Positions 51,985-60,985 of a stretch of DNA of 64,000 nucleotides are shown here, piece after piece; within the stretch, counting starts at the first letter, position 1, and every line of letters starts with the position of its first letter. A program made the position numbers and the translations under genes. The notes under the pieces are model-generated. The model had not been told where the DNA came from. It saw only the letters and a list, made by a program, of their open reading frames with translations, and did not search any database. Origin of the DNA: CAVYWD01 sp963772225 (lineage in GTDB: Bacteria > Myxococcota > Myxococcia > Myxococcales > UBA5297); contig CAVYWD010000001.1 of assembly GCA_963772225.1 (NCBI GenBank), positions 1,302,001 to 1,366,000 on the forward strand, read 5' to 3'.

Positions 51985-52725
51985 ATGTCGAATCATCGTT
52001 TTGGAAAGCATCCCGCGAAGCACGATTACCGCACGCTCCGCTTCCGGACCTACCTGAAGCCGGGGCTCGCGCCGCCCCCGGCCTCCTACGACGTCCTCCA
52101 AAAGGTCTACGCCAACCTCAAGATGCAGGACCCGACCGCGCTCTTCCCCATGGACGGAAACGACGCCTACGGCGACTGCACCATCGCCGCGTTGGCGCAC
52201 GCGGTGACGACCTACCGCGGCATGGTCGGCAAGGAGCTCGTCCCCTCGAAGCAGGCGGTCCTGAAGCTCTACCTGCATCTGACCGGCGGCGTCGACTCGG
52301 GCCTGAGCGAGCTCGATGTGCTCGGCTACTGGCGCAAGAGCTCGTTCCAGGGCGACAAGGCCCTCGCCTACGTGAGCATCGACCCGAAGAACCACACCCA
52401 CGTGCAGCAAGCGGTCCAGATGTTCGGCGGCGTCTACCTCGGCTTCCAGGTGCAGCAGGGCTGCCTGCAGGACTTCGAGGCGCGCAAGCCTTGGACGCCG
52501 GGCCCGCTCACGAACGACGGGCACGCGGTGTTCGCGGTCGGCTACGACGCGAGCGGCGTGACCGTGCTCACCTGGGGCAACACGCAGCAAGGGACCTGGG
52601 CGTGGTGGGACGACTGCGTCGACGAGGCGTACGCCATCCTGCCTACCGACGCTCAGGAGTCCGGCTTCGCGCAGGGCTTCGACTTCGCGCAGCTGAAGGC
52701 GGACCTCGCGGCCGTCGCTTCTTGA
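51985..52725 (+). CDS. Papain-fold (C39-like) cysteine protease-related protein without signal peptide
   Basis: A 246-residue protein. GNDAYGDCTIAALAH (Cys near 68) resembles the catalytic Cys of C39-like and other papain-fold enzymes. DGHAVFAVGYDASGV supplies the His and LTWGNTQQG a candidate Asn/Asp. No signal peptide or prodomain is visible. AAGGAGG lies 7 nt before the ATG. The substrate is unknown. It is monocistronic. Confidence 0.78.
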   Translation: MSNHRFGKHPAKHDYRTLRFRTYLKPGLAPPPASYDVLQKVYANLKMQDPTALFPMDGNDAYGDCTIAALAHAVTTYRGMVGKELVPSKQAVLKLYLHLTGGVDSGLSELDVLGYWRKSSFQGDKALAYVSIDPKNHTHVQQAVQMFGGVYLGFQVQQGCLQDFEARKPWTPGPLTNDGHAVFAVGYDASGVTVLTWGNTQQGTWAWWDDCVDEAYAILPTDAQESGFAQGFDFAQLKADLAAVAS

Positions 52726-52828
52726 TCGGCTCTCTGCATCGCGTCGCCCGACCTCGATGCCGCGCGCATCCTGGTCGGGTGCCGCGGCCGCAGGGGGCAT
52801 CATCCGCCCGGTGACGCCGCGACAAGCC

Positions 52829-53671
52829 CTACTGGCAATCGGGGTAGGCCAGGTCCCAGGTGACGACGGCGTCCACCGGCTGGGTCCCCATCGCGTCGAG
52901 CGGCACCGGGGGGCTGACCTCCGCGGTCTGGGTGGCCGAGAGGTGCGGGCAACGCCCCGGCGGGAGGGGAAGGATGCCGCTCCGGTACGCGCCCACTTCG
53001 TGCGTGTACGTCCCGTCGACGGCCAGCCCAGGAGTCACGACGCGATGGGAAGTGCCGGTGATTTGGACGCAGGGAAACTGGACGGAGTAGGTGCAGGCAT
53101 CGAGGTCGACGAGGACCTGCGCGGGCAACCCGGGGCAAGGGGGATAGGCGCTGGGCATTTGGATGCCCTGAGCGGAGCCCTGAAGGTGGAGGTCGTCGGT
53201 GACGTAGCCGTCGTCGATGGTCGCGACGAACTCGTTGTCGAAGCTGCCGGCGCCGACCACGTCCTGGTCGGTCTCCTGCGCCCAGGCGCGCTGGCGCAGT
53301 CCCGACTGATTGCGCAGGGTAGCCGTGAGGGTGCTGCTCTCGTTGAAGCTGTTCTGACACGTGCCTGCCGCGCCGGACGACGGAAAGCGGGCGACGAGGG
53401 CAAAGGTGAACGTACCCCTCCAATAGGTCGAGTCGTCGAGGGAGCAACCACCATCGCCTTGCCCCGAATCACCCCCGACGCCCGACGCATCGCCGACATC
53501 GCCGACATCGCCGACATCGGCGGCGTCGGCAAGCGAGGCGTTACCCGCGTCGATCGGCAAGGCGTCGCGCGCGCCGGCATCCGGGCGGGTGGGGCCGTCG
53601 CCGCAGCTCGGGGCTACCGAAAGGAGAGCCGCACCTGCGAGGAACGCCGCCGGCAGAATGAGGTTTCGAAT
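52829..53671 (-). CDS. Lipoprotein with Asp/Gly/Val repeat, apparent ATT start
   Basis: The best N-terminus is (M)RNLILPAAFLAGAALLS followed by VAPSC, a classical lipoprotein signal. It begins at an ATT codon at 53671 with AAGGAG 7 nt upstream. Upstream ATGs in frame lack ribosome sites and would put a polar extension before the signal. The mature part starts with a DVGDVGDVGDASG-type linker and continues as a Cys-containing beta-rich domain (TYWRGTFTFALVARF, SFDNEFVATIDDGYV, DLDACTYSVQFPCVQITG). About 280 residues. Function unknown. Confidence 0.75.
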   Translation of the reverse strand: MRNLILPAAFLAGAALLSVAPSCGDGPTRPDAGARDALPIDAGNASLADAADVGDVGDVGDASGVGGDSGQGDGGCSLDDSTYWRGTFTFALVARFPSSGAAGTCQNSFNESSTLTATLRNQSGLRQRAWAQETDQDVVGAGSFDNEFVATIDDGYVTDDLHLQGSAQGIQMPSAYPPCPGLPAQVLVDLDACTYSVQFPCVQITGTSHRVVTPGLAVDGTYTHEVGAYRSGILPLPPGRCPHLSATQTAEVSPPVPLDAMGTQPVDAVVTWDLAYPDCQ

Positions 53672-53811
53672 GGGCGCGCTCCTTCGCTCGAATACGAACC
53701 ATAATACCACGACATTGCGCAAAGGGCTCGACGGCATAGCCGCTGTGATTTCCTTCGACGGTTTCTCAAGAATCCCGCGAGGAGCGGACCCCAAAACGCG
53801 CACCGAAGGGA

Positions 53812-54648
53812 TTATTGCCGCCCATGGAGCCTGCGCCAGGCATTCGGCGGGGCGGGCGTTCCGTTCGCCCACGAGATCACCGCCCAGCGCACCGAGCGCG
53901 GCGCAGGCAGGCGCCAGCCGCCGTCGTGGGCGACGAGGCTTTGCCCCAAGTATTCCCGCAGCCGCTCCAGCTCCTCCGGCGTCGCGCCCGAGAGCATGGC
54001 GCCCAACGTCCGCAGCGCCTCGCCATGCGACGGGTACTGGCTCCACTGCTCCTTGCCGATGAGGGCGACGTCGGCGTGGATCCCCATCTCGTGCAGAAGC
54101 CCGACGACCACCACGTAGTCCGCGCGGCGCGCAAACGGCCGACCCGCCGCCTGGAAGATCTGCCGGTCGCTCGGGCCGTCTCCCACCGGAGCCACCACGC
54201 ACGCCCGCCGCCGGGCGGCGCGGTCGAGCTTCGCGAGCGCCGCGCCCAGGTCTTCGACTATGAGCGAGCGCGAGGCGACTACCAGGTCGTGCGCGCCGAT
54301 GCCGAGGCGGTCCCAGTCGTCCTCCCAGCTCCCCAGCACGGCGGCGACGTTCTGGACGCCCTCCTTCGCGCAGCGGGCGCGGACGAGGTCGAGCATCTCG
54401 GGCGAGAAGTCGACCGCGGTGACCGACGCGGTCCGCCGCGCCAGAGGGATGGCGAGGGTGCCCGCGCCGCAGCCCACGTCGAGCGCGGTCCATTCGGGCT
54501 CGGGCGCGAGGAGCCGCAAGACCAGCTCGGCGTAGCCCGAATCCGCCGCCTGTCCCGCGAACGCGCGAGCGCGGGCGCTCCAGCCCTCGGAGCCTGACGG
54601 CGGCCGCTGCCGCTGCCCCGCCCGCCACTCGCCTTCCCAGTCGATCAT
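53812..54648 (-). CDS. Class I SAM-dependent methyltransferase
   Basis: A 278-residue methyltransferase with ALDVGCGAGTLAIPLARR (about residues 56-73) and SVTAVDFSPEML next. ATG 54648 has GAGGAGAGG. Substrate unknown. It lies about 250 nt downstream of moaA on the same strand, so it may be the last gene of, or a unit separate from, the molybdenum cofactor operon. The longer upstream frame is not used because MIDWEGEWRAG is the natural family start. Confidence 0.85.
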   Translation of the reverse strand: MIDWEGEWRAGQRQRPPSGSEGWSARARAFAGQAADSGYAELVLRLLAPEPEWTALDVGCGAGTLAIPLARRTASVTAVDFSPEMLDLVRARCAKEGVQNVAAVLGSWEDDWDRLGIGAHDLVVASRSLIVEDLGAALAKLDRAARRRACVVAPVGDGPSDRQIFQAAGRPFARRADYVVVVGLLHEMGIHADVALIGKEQWSQYPSHGEALRTLGAMLSGATPEELERLREYLGQSLVAHDGGWRLPAPRSVRWAVISWANGTPAPPNAWRRLHGRQ

Positions 54649-54897
54649 GTCCTCTCCTCGCGCTGCGCGGCCCGCGTCAGCTCCCGCACCCCATGCGAGC
54701 GAGCTCGGCGTGCGCCCCTGACCGCCGAGACGCCGGCTCAAGCAGCCCGCCGCAGCCTTCTCCGCCGGGTCGCAGGGCTACGCCCGAATCGGCCGCCACT
54801 GGCGCGAGGCCCCTTGGATGCCGCGCTCCGCGAACCCTTGCATCCGCACGTCCGCCGACGCCGACGGTGCCGCGCGGGGCGAGGACGCGGCCATCGC

Positions 54898-55881
54898 CTA
54901 CCCTCCGATGGCCGCCAGGTTGTTGGCCATTCCGAATCGCCCCTCGCGCAGGGCATGCGACGCGGGCTTTTCCTCGACGGCCCGCCGGATGGCGCGCTCC
55001 AGCTCCGCGCGGCTGGCGCTCGAGTCGTCCTGCAGGTAGGGGCGCAGCGCCAGGCGCCGCTCGCCGAAGAGGCACGGCCGCAGCTCGCCCGCCGCCGAGA
55101 CGCGCAGGCGGTTGCAGGTCGCGCAGAAGTGCTCGCCGTAGGGCGCGATGAGCCCGACCCGGCCGGCGTGGCCGGCGCGGCCGTAGGGGACCGCCGGGCC
55201 GTCGCCCGGGTTGCGGGCGAGCGGGGCAAACCCGCGCGCCTCGAGCTCGCGCCGGAGCGCGCCGGCGCTCAGGTGGTTCTGCTCGAAGAAGGCCTGGTTG
55301 TCCCGCGTCTGCATGAGCTCGATGAACCGGACCGCGATGGGCCGCCGCTCGGCCCAGGCCAGAAACCGGTCCAGCTCGTCGACCTCGAGGCCGCGCAAAA
55401 GGACCGTGTTCACCTTCACCGCGCTGATGCCCGCGTCCAGCGCCGCGTCGATGCCGCGGAGCACCGCCGGCAGCTCGTCGCACCCGGTGACCCGCGCGAA
55501 GCGCTCGCGGTCCAGGCTGTCCACGCTCACGTTGATGGCGCTAAGCCCCGCCGCGCGCAGGTCCGCCGCGAGAGCCGCCAGGCGGTAGCCGTTGGTGGTG
55601 AGGCCGACGCGCTCGACCCCCGGCACGGCCGCGACGCGCTCCACGATCTCGCAGACGTCTGGCCGCGTGGTGGGCTCGCCCCCCGTCACCCGCACCTTCG
55701 AGAAGCCCAGGCTGGCGAACCCGCGCACCAGGCGCTCGACCTCATCCGCCGAGAGCGCGTCCCGCTCCACGTCGGAGGACCCGGAGGGCAGGCAGTAGAC
55801 GCACCGGAAGTTGCAGCGGCGCGTGACCGAGAGGCGAAGGTAGCTCAGCGTCCGTCCGCGCCCGTCTCGTAGGGTTGGCAA
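54898..55881 (-). CDS. moaA: GTP 3',8-cyclase MoaA
   Basis: A 327-residue radical SAM enzyme that makes the first molybdopterin intermediate from GTP. The N-terminal cluster is CNFRCVYC (Cys23, 27, 30), and the C-terminal [4Fe-4S] ligands are in GEHFCATCNRLRV with a later RPCLFG. The chain ends MANNLAAIGG; the double-Gly tail is also typical of MoaA. The start is TTG 55881 with GGAG 7 nt upstream, within the end of the preceding gene. It is coupled 4 nt after the membrane-protein gene. Confidence 0.95.
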   Translation of the reverse strand: MPTLRDGRGRTLSYLRLSVTRRCNFRCVYCLPSGSSDVERDALSADEVERLVRGFASLGFSKVRVTGGEPTTRPDVCEIVERVAAVPGVERVGLTTNGYRLAALAADLRAAGLSAINVSVDSLDRERFARVTGCDELPAVLRGIDAALDAGISAVKVNTVLLRGLEVDELDRFLAWAERRPIAVRFIELMQTRDNQAFFEQNHLSAGALRRELEARGFAPLARNPGDGPAVPYGRAGHAGRVGLIAPYGEHFCATCNRLRVSAAGELRPCLFGERRLALRPYLQDDSSASRAELERAIRRAVEEKPASHALREGRFGMANNLAAIGG

Positions 55882-55885
55882 AGGC

Positions 55886-56242
55886 TCACTCCATGACGCG
55901 CCAGTGGCGAAGCGACCACTTGCGCACAGTGCGGGGGAGGTGGCTGCCCACGGACCTGATGGCCAGCGCGGCGAGCAGCGCCGCGGGCGCGAGCCGCGGC
56001 GCGAGCGGGAGGGCGGCGAGCACGCCGACGTGGGCGAGGGTGGCGACGCCGCGCCCCTGGTAGACCCAGTGGCGGCTGTGGCTCACCTCGGTCAGGAGCA
56101 GCCCGAGTCCGGTCGCCGCGGCGAGCGCCTCCCAGAGCGGCTGGTGGCCTCCGGGCAGCGCGAAGGCGCCTCCCACGAGGAACGCGACCGCGGCGAGGTG
56201 GCCGGTCCGCAGGGCGATGGCGATGGCCCGCGCGAGGCTCAT
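55886..56242 (-). CDS. Small membrane protein in the molybdenum cofactor operon
   Basis: A 118-residue protein with three or four hydrophobic segments (LAAVAFLVGGAFA, LAAATGLGLLLT, LAHVGVLAALPLAP, APAALLAALAIRS) and a basic C-terminus. Its ATG overlaps the moeA stop (ATGA), and its stop is 4 nt before moaA. No family recognised; co-translation with moa genes suggests a role in molybdenum handling. Confidence 0.8.
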   Translation of the reverse strand: MSLARAIAIALRTGHLAAVAFLVGGAFALPGGHQPLWEALAAATGLGLLLTEVSHSRHWVYQGRGVATLAHVGVLAALPLAPRLAPAALLAALAIRSVGSHLPRTVRKWSLRHWRVME

Positions 56243-57492
56243 CCTGCCACCTCGTCGGCCGCGGCGGAGGCGCGCAGCAGGTGGACCTCGAGCGGCGTCC
56301 CGGCGCGGACGGCGCCCCACTCCGCGGGCAGGGCCGCCAGGCCGTCGGCGCGCAGGCTCGTCCGGACAATCCCGGTGTCCTGCCGGCCCGCGGGCGTCGC
56401 GCACAGCTCGCCGCCGCGGCGCTCGAGGCGGACGCGCAGGAAGGTGACTCGGCCGGGCTTCTTCTCCACGTCCTGCTGGAGCCGCGCGCTCACCTGGGGC
56501 CGGAGCACCGAGCGGTGGCCCATCATCTTGAGCAGCGCCGGGCGCGCGAAGACCTCGAACATGAGCTGGGTCGACACCGGGTTTCCGGGCAGCGAGAAGA
56601 TGGGGGTGCGACCGTGCACCGCGAACGCGGTGGGCCGGCCCGGCTTGACGTCCACCTTCCAGAACAACGGCTCGGCCCCCAGCTCGCCCAAGACCTCCCG
56701 AACGAGGTCGCGGTCGCCCATGGATACGCCCGCGGAGGTCACCAGCGCGTCGGCGCACAGCCCCTCGGCGAGGAGCGACCGGAGCGCGGCGCGATCGTCC
56801 GGGGCGATGCCGAGCAGCGTGGGCTCGGCGCCGACCTCCCGGACCGCCGCGGCCAGGGCGAAGGCGTTGCTGTTGTAGATCTTGCCGGCCGAAAGCGCCT
56901 CGCCCGGCTCCACCAGCTCGTCGCCCGTAGAGAGGATGGCGACGCGGGCCCTTCGGACCACTCGAACCGACACCTTGGAGAACGAGGCCAGGGCGCCGAC
57001 GTCCGCCGGCGCGAGGGCGGTGCCGGCGCTGAGGAGCACGTCGCCGGAGCGGAGGTCCTCGCCTCGGCGCCGTACGTGGACTCCCGCCCGCACGGGGCCG
57101 GCGATGCGAACCTGGCTCCCGCTCCGCTCGGCCTCCTCCAGCGGCACCACCGCGTCGGCGCCGGGAGGCATGGGCGCGCCCGTGAAGATGGCGAAGGCCG
57201 ACGCAGGCGGCAGGGCGCCCGCCGAGTGACCGCCGGCGGGCAGGGTGCCGGCAACCTCGAGCGCGGCCGGGCCGGGGCAGTCCGACGCGCGGACCGCGAA
57301 GCCGTCCATGGCCGAGTTGTCCCACGCCGGCAAGTCCCAGGGAGCGACGACGTCGAAGGCCAGCACGCGTCCGCCGGCATCGAGGAGCGACACGACCTCG
57401 CTCTCGAGCACCGGCGCGCGGTCCAGGATGATCCGCCTTGCTTCCAGGAACGTCGGCATCCGGCTCCTCGGGCGTCGCTTTGGCCTCTTCAT
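56239..57492 (-). CDS. moeA: Molybdopterin molybdenumtransferase MoeA
   Basis: A 417-residue enzyme inserting molybdate into molybdopterin. Visible are SEVVSLLDAGGRVLAFDVVA, PAWDNSAMDGFAVRA (conserved Asp), FTGAPMPPGADAVVPLEEAE, STGDELVEPGEAL, TSAGVSMGDRDLVREVLGEL and FSLPGNPVSTQLMFEVFARP. Start ATG 57492 has AAGGGA. It lies 32 nt after moaE. Confidence 0.93.
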   Translation of the reverse strand: MKRPKRRPRSRMPTFLEARRIILDRAPVLESEVVSLLDAGGRVLAFDVVAPWDLPAWDNSAMDGFAVRASDCPGPAALEVAGTLPAGGHSAGALPPASAFAIFTGAPMPPGADAVVPLEEAERSGSQVRIAGPVRAGVHVRRRGEDLRSGDVLLSAGTALAPADVGALASFSKVSVRVVRRARVAILSTGDELVEPGEALSAGKIYNSNAFALAAAVREVGAEPTLLGIAPDDRAALRSLLAEGLCADALVTSAGVSMGDRDLVREVLGELGAEPLFWKVDVKPGRPTAFAVHGRTPIFSLPGNPVSTQLMFEVFARPALLKMMGHRSVLRPQVSARLQQDVEKKPGRVTFLRVRLERRGGELCATPAGRQDTGIVRTSLRADGLAALPAEWGAVRAGTPLEVHLLRASAAADEVAG

Positions 57493-57524
57493 CGTCCCTT
57501 GAGCGCGCCTTCGCGGATTATCCC

Positions 57525-57986
57525 TCACTCGCCGCTCTCGCCGCCTGGGCCGCGCGGCTCCATCAGCGAGTGCCCGGGCAGCCAGGCGCTCTGGCCGTCG
57601 ACGTAGTGCTCCTGCTTCCAGACCGGCAGGCGGACTTTTATCTCCTCGATGATGTACCGGTTGGCGCGGTAGGCGGCGTCCCGGTGCGGCGCGCCCGCGG
57701 CGATGGCCACGCTGGCCTGGCCCACCTCGAGCCGGCCGATGCGGTGGAACACCGCGACCCCCAGGTCGGGGCCGAAGCGCTCCTCGGCCTCGCGCGCGAT
57801 CTCCCGGAGCGTGGACTCGGCCAGCGCCTGGAAGGCGTCGTAGGTGACGGCCACGACCTGCCGCCCCTCGTGCAGGTTTCTCACCAGGCCCCAGAACTGC
57901 ACCACCGCGCCCCGGCTCGGCGCCGCCACCGCCTCGTCCAGCAGGGCCGGCGCGAGCGGCGTCTCCACGATGCCCACGGTCGCCAT
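57525..57986 (-). CDS. moaE: Molybdopterin synthase catalytic subunit MoaE
   Basis: A 153-residue subunit with GAVVQFWGLVRNLHEGR, THYVAVTYDAF-like (VVAVTYDAFQALAE) and PVWKQEHYVDG, which carries catalytic Lys and Trp positions. ATG is 1 nt after the moaD stop. With MoaD it adds dithiolene sulfur to precursor Z. Confidence 0.94.
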   Translation of the reverse strand: MATVGIVETPLAPALLDEAVAAPSRGAVVQFWGLVRNLHEGRQVVAVTYDAFQALAESTLREIAREAEERFGPDLGVAVFHRIGRLEVGQASVAIAAGAPHRDAAYRANRYIIEEIKVRLPVWKQEHYVDGQSAWLPGHSLMEPRGPGGESGE

Positions 57987-57987
57987 C

Positions 57988-58275
57988 TCAGCCTCCGCAC
58001 ACCGGTGGCAGCACGGCCAGGTCGACCGCCTTCGCCGAAGGGACCGTCCAGTCCTCGCCCAAGAGCCGGTTCTCGTTGGCCAGCGCCGAGCGCTCGAGCA
58101 GCGCCGCGGCGCCCTGGCCCGCGCCGCCCTTCTGGAGCGCCGCGCCCAGCAGCCGCCGAACCTCCGCTGCGGTGGCGCCCGCCGGCGCCGCGAGCTTCAC
58201 CTCGCCCCCGGGCGCCCACTGCCGAAAGGCCCCGAAGAGCCGGACCCGAAGCTCCACGGCCACGGGGGCCGTCAC
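57988..58275 (-). CDS. moaD: Molybdopterin synthase sulfur carrier MoaD
   Basis: A 95-residue ubiquitin-fold protein ending PPVCGG, the Gly-Gly tail needed for thiocarboxylation. Start is GTG 58275, overlapping the moaC stop as GTGA. The core LRVRLFGAFRQWAPG is typical. A Cys precedes the Gly-Gly, slightly unusual. Confidence 0.92.
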   Translation of the reverse strand: MTAPVAVELRVRLFGAFRQWAPGGEVKLAAPAGATAAEVRRLLGAALQKGGAGQGAAALLERSALANENRLLGEDWTVPSAKAVDLAVLPPVCGG

Positions 58276-58751
58276 GGCGCGACCTCCTTCTCCTCCGGGT
58301 GAACCCACCGGCCGCTCTTGCCGCCCTCCTTCACCTCGAGCCGCACCTCGGAGAGGGTGAGCACCGGGTCCACCGCCTTGCACAGATCGTAGATGGCGAG
58401 GAGCGCCCCGCACACGCCGGACAACGCCTCCATCTCGACGCCGGTGCGAGCGGTGGCGGAGGCCTCGCACCGGGCCACCACCGTGCAGGCCTGCGGCTCG
58501 AAATCGAAGCGCACCGCCACGCGGTCGAGCGGCAGCGGATGACACAGGGGGATCAGCTCGGCGGTCCGCTTGGCGGCCAGCATGCCGGCCACCTCGGCCT
58601 GCGCCAGCACGTCGCCCTTGGGGTTCTTGCCGTCGCGCAGCGCCTGGAAGGCCTCCGGCGACATGCGGATGCGCCCCACCGCCCGGGCGCGGCGGCGGGT
58701 GGGGACCTTCTCGCCCACGTCGATCATTTTGAAGCGCTGCGATTCAGCCAT
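58272..58751 (-). CDS. moaC: Cyclic pyranopterin monophosphate synthase MoaC
   Basis: A 159-residue enzyme with the conserved KTAELIPLCHPLPLD-type motif (AAKRTAELIPLCHPLPLDRV), ARTGVEMEALSGV and VKEGGKSGRWVHP. It completes precursor Z after MoaA. It overlaps moeB by 8 nt and moaD by 4 nt. Confidence 0.95.
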   Translation of the reverse strand: MAESQRFKMIDVGEKVPTRRRARAVGRIRMSPEAFQALRDGKNPKGDVLAQAEVAGMLAAKRTAELIPLCHPLPLDRVAVRFDFEPQACTVVARCEASATARTGVEMEALSGVCGALLAIYDLCKAVDPVLTLSEVRLEVKEGGKSGRWVHPEEKEVAP

Positions 58752-59565
58752 GATTGAACACCTCGAACTGCATCTCGCTCAGGTCCACCATCAGCGCGCG
58801 CCCGGACAGCGGCCGGCCGACCCCGAGCAGCACCTTGGCGAGCTCGGCCACCTGCAGGCTCGCCACCACCGCGGGCGCGAAGGCCGGGTTGCCCAGGCCG
58901 CGCTCCACGCCCTTGCCGTCTCCGCCGGCCGCGCCGAGGAGCGGCGAGAGGTCCTCGCCGGGCAGCTGGGTCGCGACCTGTCCGTACCAGCCGGCGATGG
59001 CGCCGTGCACCAGCGGAATGCCCAGCGCGCGGCAGCGGGCGGCGAGCGCGCGCCGCACGTTCATGTCGTCGAGCCCGTCGGCAACCGCGCTGGCCCCGCT
59101 CAAGAGCTGGGCGGCATTCTCGGAGCCAAAGGCGACGCGATGCGCGCGGGCGGTCACCGAAGGGTTCACCTCGGCGACGCGCCGCAGCGCTGCCTCCACC
59201 TTGGGGACGCCGAGCAGCGCCGGGCTTGCGAGCAGCTGGCGGTTCAGGTTGTGCTCCTCGAAGACGTCGGGGTCGACGAGGTCGAGCGTCCCGACGCCGA
59301 GCCGCGCGAGCTCCTCCACGAGGTAGCCGCCCAGCCCGCCGCAGCCCACGACCGCCACCCGGCTCGCGAAGAGCCGTCGCTGCTGCGCGGTGGAGAAGGT
59401 GCTGCGGTTGCGGGCGTACCGCAGCGGCAGCAAGCCCGCCTCCAAAATGGCGGCTTCGACCTGGGCGAGCGAGAGCCCGTGGCGCGCGGCGCCCGCCTGC
59501 TGGGCCGCCCAGGGCACGAGGTCGCCCTTGGCCTCGGCGCGCAGGAAGCTCTCGAGCTCGGTCAC
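58744..59565 (-). CDS. moeB: MoeB/ThiF-family adenylyltransferase
   Basis: A 273-residue E1-like enzyme that activates the MoaD C-terminus. The nucleotide motif is VVGCGGLGGYLVEELARLGV (about 90-109), followed by LDLVDPDVFEEHNLNRQ. An N-terminal helical part of about 70 residues precedes the E1 fold. The zinc-binding CxxC pairs of E. coli MoeB are not evident. GTG 59565 with AAAGG is the natural start. First gene of the operon. Confidence 0.88.
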   Translation of the reverse strand: MTELESFLRAEAKGDLVPWAAQQAGAARHGLSLAQVEAAILEAGLLPLRYARNRSTFSTAQQRRLFASRVAVVGCGGLGGYLVEELARLGVGTLDLVDPDVFEEHNLNRQLLASPALLGVPKVEAALRRVAEVNPSVTARAHRVAFGSENAAQLLSGASAVADGLDDMNVRRALAARCRALGIPLVHGAIAGWYGQVATQLPGEDLSPLLGAAGGDGKGVERGLGNPAFAPAVVASLQVAELAKVLLGVGRPLSGRALMVDLSEMQFEVFNHG

Positions 59566-59631
59566 TCTGTGCCTTTCACCGGAGCGCTCCGAGGCGAACC
59601 GCCGCCGAAGCGCCCGCCCGCAATGATGATA

Positions 59632-60252
59632 CCCGGGCCGCTGCCGCCGAGGTGGAGCGCGCACACGCGGGCGCGCCGGTCGGGGCGGTGCTGCGGGTCC
59701 TCGGCCTGGCCGACCCGGCGGCCCGCGGCCGCGCGCGACACCGCACCACCCGCTACGACTTCGAGTCGGCCCTGGGACGCTCGGCGGCGTTCCGACGCGC
59801 GGTCGAGCAGGCGCGGGGTGCCACCACGAACGACCTGCCGGTGGTGCTGACCGGCGAGTCCGGCACCGGCAAGGAGCTGTTCGCCCAGTCCATCCACGCC
59901 GGGAGCGGCCGCAGCGGCAGGCCGTTCGTGGCGCTCAACTGCGCCTCGCTTCCAGCGGCGCTGATCGAATCGGAGCTGTTCGGCTACGAGGCGGGGGCCT
60001 TCACCGGCGCCGCGCCGGGGGGAAAGGCCGGGCCGGTTCGAGGACGCCGACCGCGGGACGCTCTTCCTGGACGAGCTGAGCGAGCTGCCGCCGCCGGCGA
60101 AGGTGGCGCTGCTGCGGGTGCTGCAGGAGGGCGAGGTGGTGCGAATCGGAGGCAGCGCGGCCCGGCGGGTGGACGTCCGGGTGCTGGGGGCGACGAATCG
60201 GCCGCTCGACGCCGAGGTCCGCGCCGGCCGGTTCCGGCGCGACCTCTACTAG
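59632..60252 (+). pseudogene. Truncated, frameshifted sigma-54 activator (copy 1)
   Basis: The frame reads a linker (TTRYDFESALGRSAAFRRAV), Walker A TGESGTGKELFA and ELFGYEAGAFTGAAPG. At about 60030 it shifts by one base; the correct continuation (RFEDADRGTLFLDELSELPP, then RVDVRVLGATNRPLD) is in another frame. It ends RRDLY-stop at 60252, lacking the rest of the AAA+ and the DNA-binding domain. The sensor domain is missing too. It is divergent from moeB. Confidence 0.85.
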
Positions 60253-60517
60253 GGACGCCGCGCGCGGTTTCGACCATCAGTGCGCGCTCGACCACCAGGG
60301 TCGGCCGACCCAAGGCATGTCCCAGAGGGGGGCCTGCAGCGACTTCCGCGCGCGGCGCCAGTCAAGCCATCGAAGGCATTCATGCGGCGCGCGACCCGGC
60401 CGGCGGACTCCGTTGGAGATCCGTTCGAGCGGTCTTCTCGAGCGCCCATTCTCAGCGAGCGCCGAGGACTGACGTTTCATCGTCCAGAGCGAATCCAGCT
60501 TGAAAGGAAGTACCCGG
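60253..60517. other. Intergenic region between pseudogene copy 1 and the lipoprotein gene
   Basis: About 265 bp with no gene; it should hold the lipoprotein promoter. Confidence 0.4.
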
Positions 60518-60928
60518 ATGAAATCCCACATGACGTTTGGCCGCGTCGTCGCGCAGATCGCCCGCCTTTCCCTGCTGCTCGGGTTGAGCTCGTTCGCGCT
60601 CAACGGCTGTGGCGGGCCCGAGACGCTCGATTCCACAGGAAACGATTCGGCCGCGGCGACCGCCAGCCAAGGGGCCTCGAATGAGAAAGAGCCCCTCTCG
60701 AATATCGAGCCGGCGTCGTCGTTCGCCCAGCCCGGTGGATCTTGGAGGCTCACCTGCGGGTACCCGGGAGCCTACTTTCGACAGACCGACAGCGGCGTAT
60801 TGATGTTCCAGACCATTTGCACGCCCAAGAACCCACATCAAATTGTCGTGAATACCATCAAAGCATTCTCCTGCACTCCTTGGTGCCTCTGGAACGACAA
60901 CGGCGCGCTCAGGTGCGGAAACTGTTAG
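60518..60928 (+). CDS. Small Cys-rich lipoprotein
   Basis: A 136-residue protein with a lipoprotein signal (LSLLLGLSSFALNGC). The mature C-terminal half has six Cys in a short span (RLTCGYPG, FQTICTPKN, AFSCTPWCLWND, RCGNC), suggesting disulfide bonds outside the cytoplasm. ATG 60518 has AAAGGAAG. Function unknown. It lies between two copies of a decayed regulator and has lower GC than its neighbours. Confidence 0.75.
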   Translation: MKSHMTFGRVVAQIARLSLLLGLSSFALNGCGGPETLDSTGNDSAAATASQGASNEKEPLSNIEPASSFAQPGGSWRLTCGYPGAYFRQTDSGVLMFQTICTPKNPHQIVVNTIKAFSCTPWCLWNDNGALRCGNC

Positions 60929-60985
60929 GACGTCCCGCTGCAAGCTCTGTTCTTAGTTCTCCAGCTCGTTTCGGGCTTGTCGAGG

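Noticed and set aside
52829..54628. One 599-residue protein joining the lipoprotein with upstream sequence
   Set aside because: The N-terminal part is antisense to the methyltransferase gene and reads as low-complexity Arg/Gly sequence; the lipoprotein start at 53671 is convincing.
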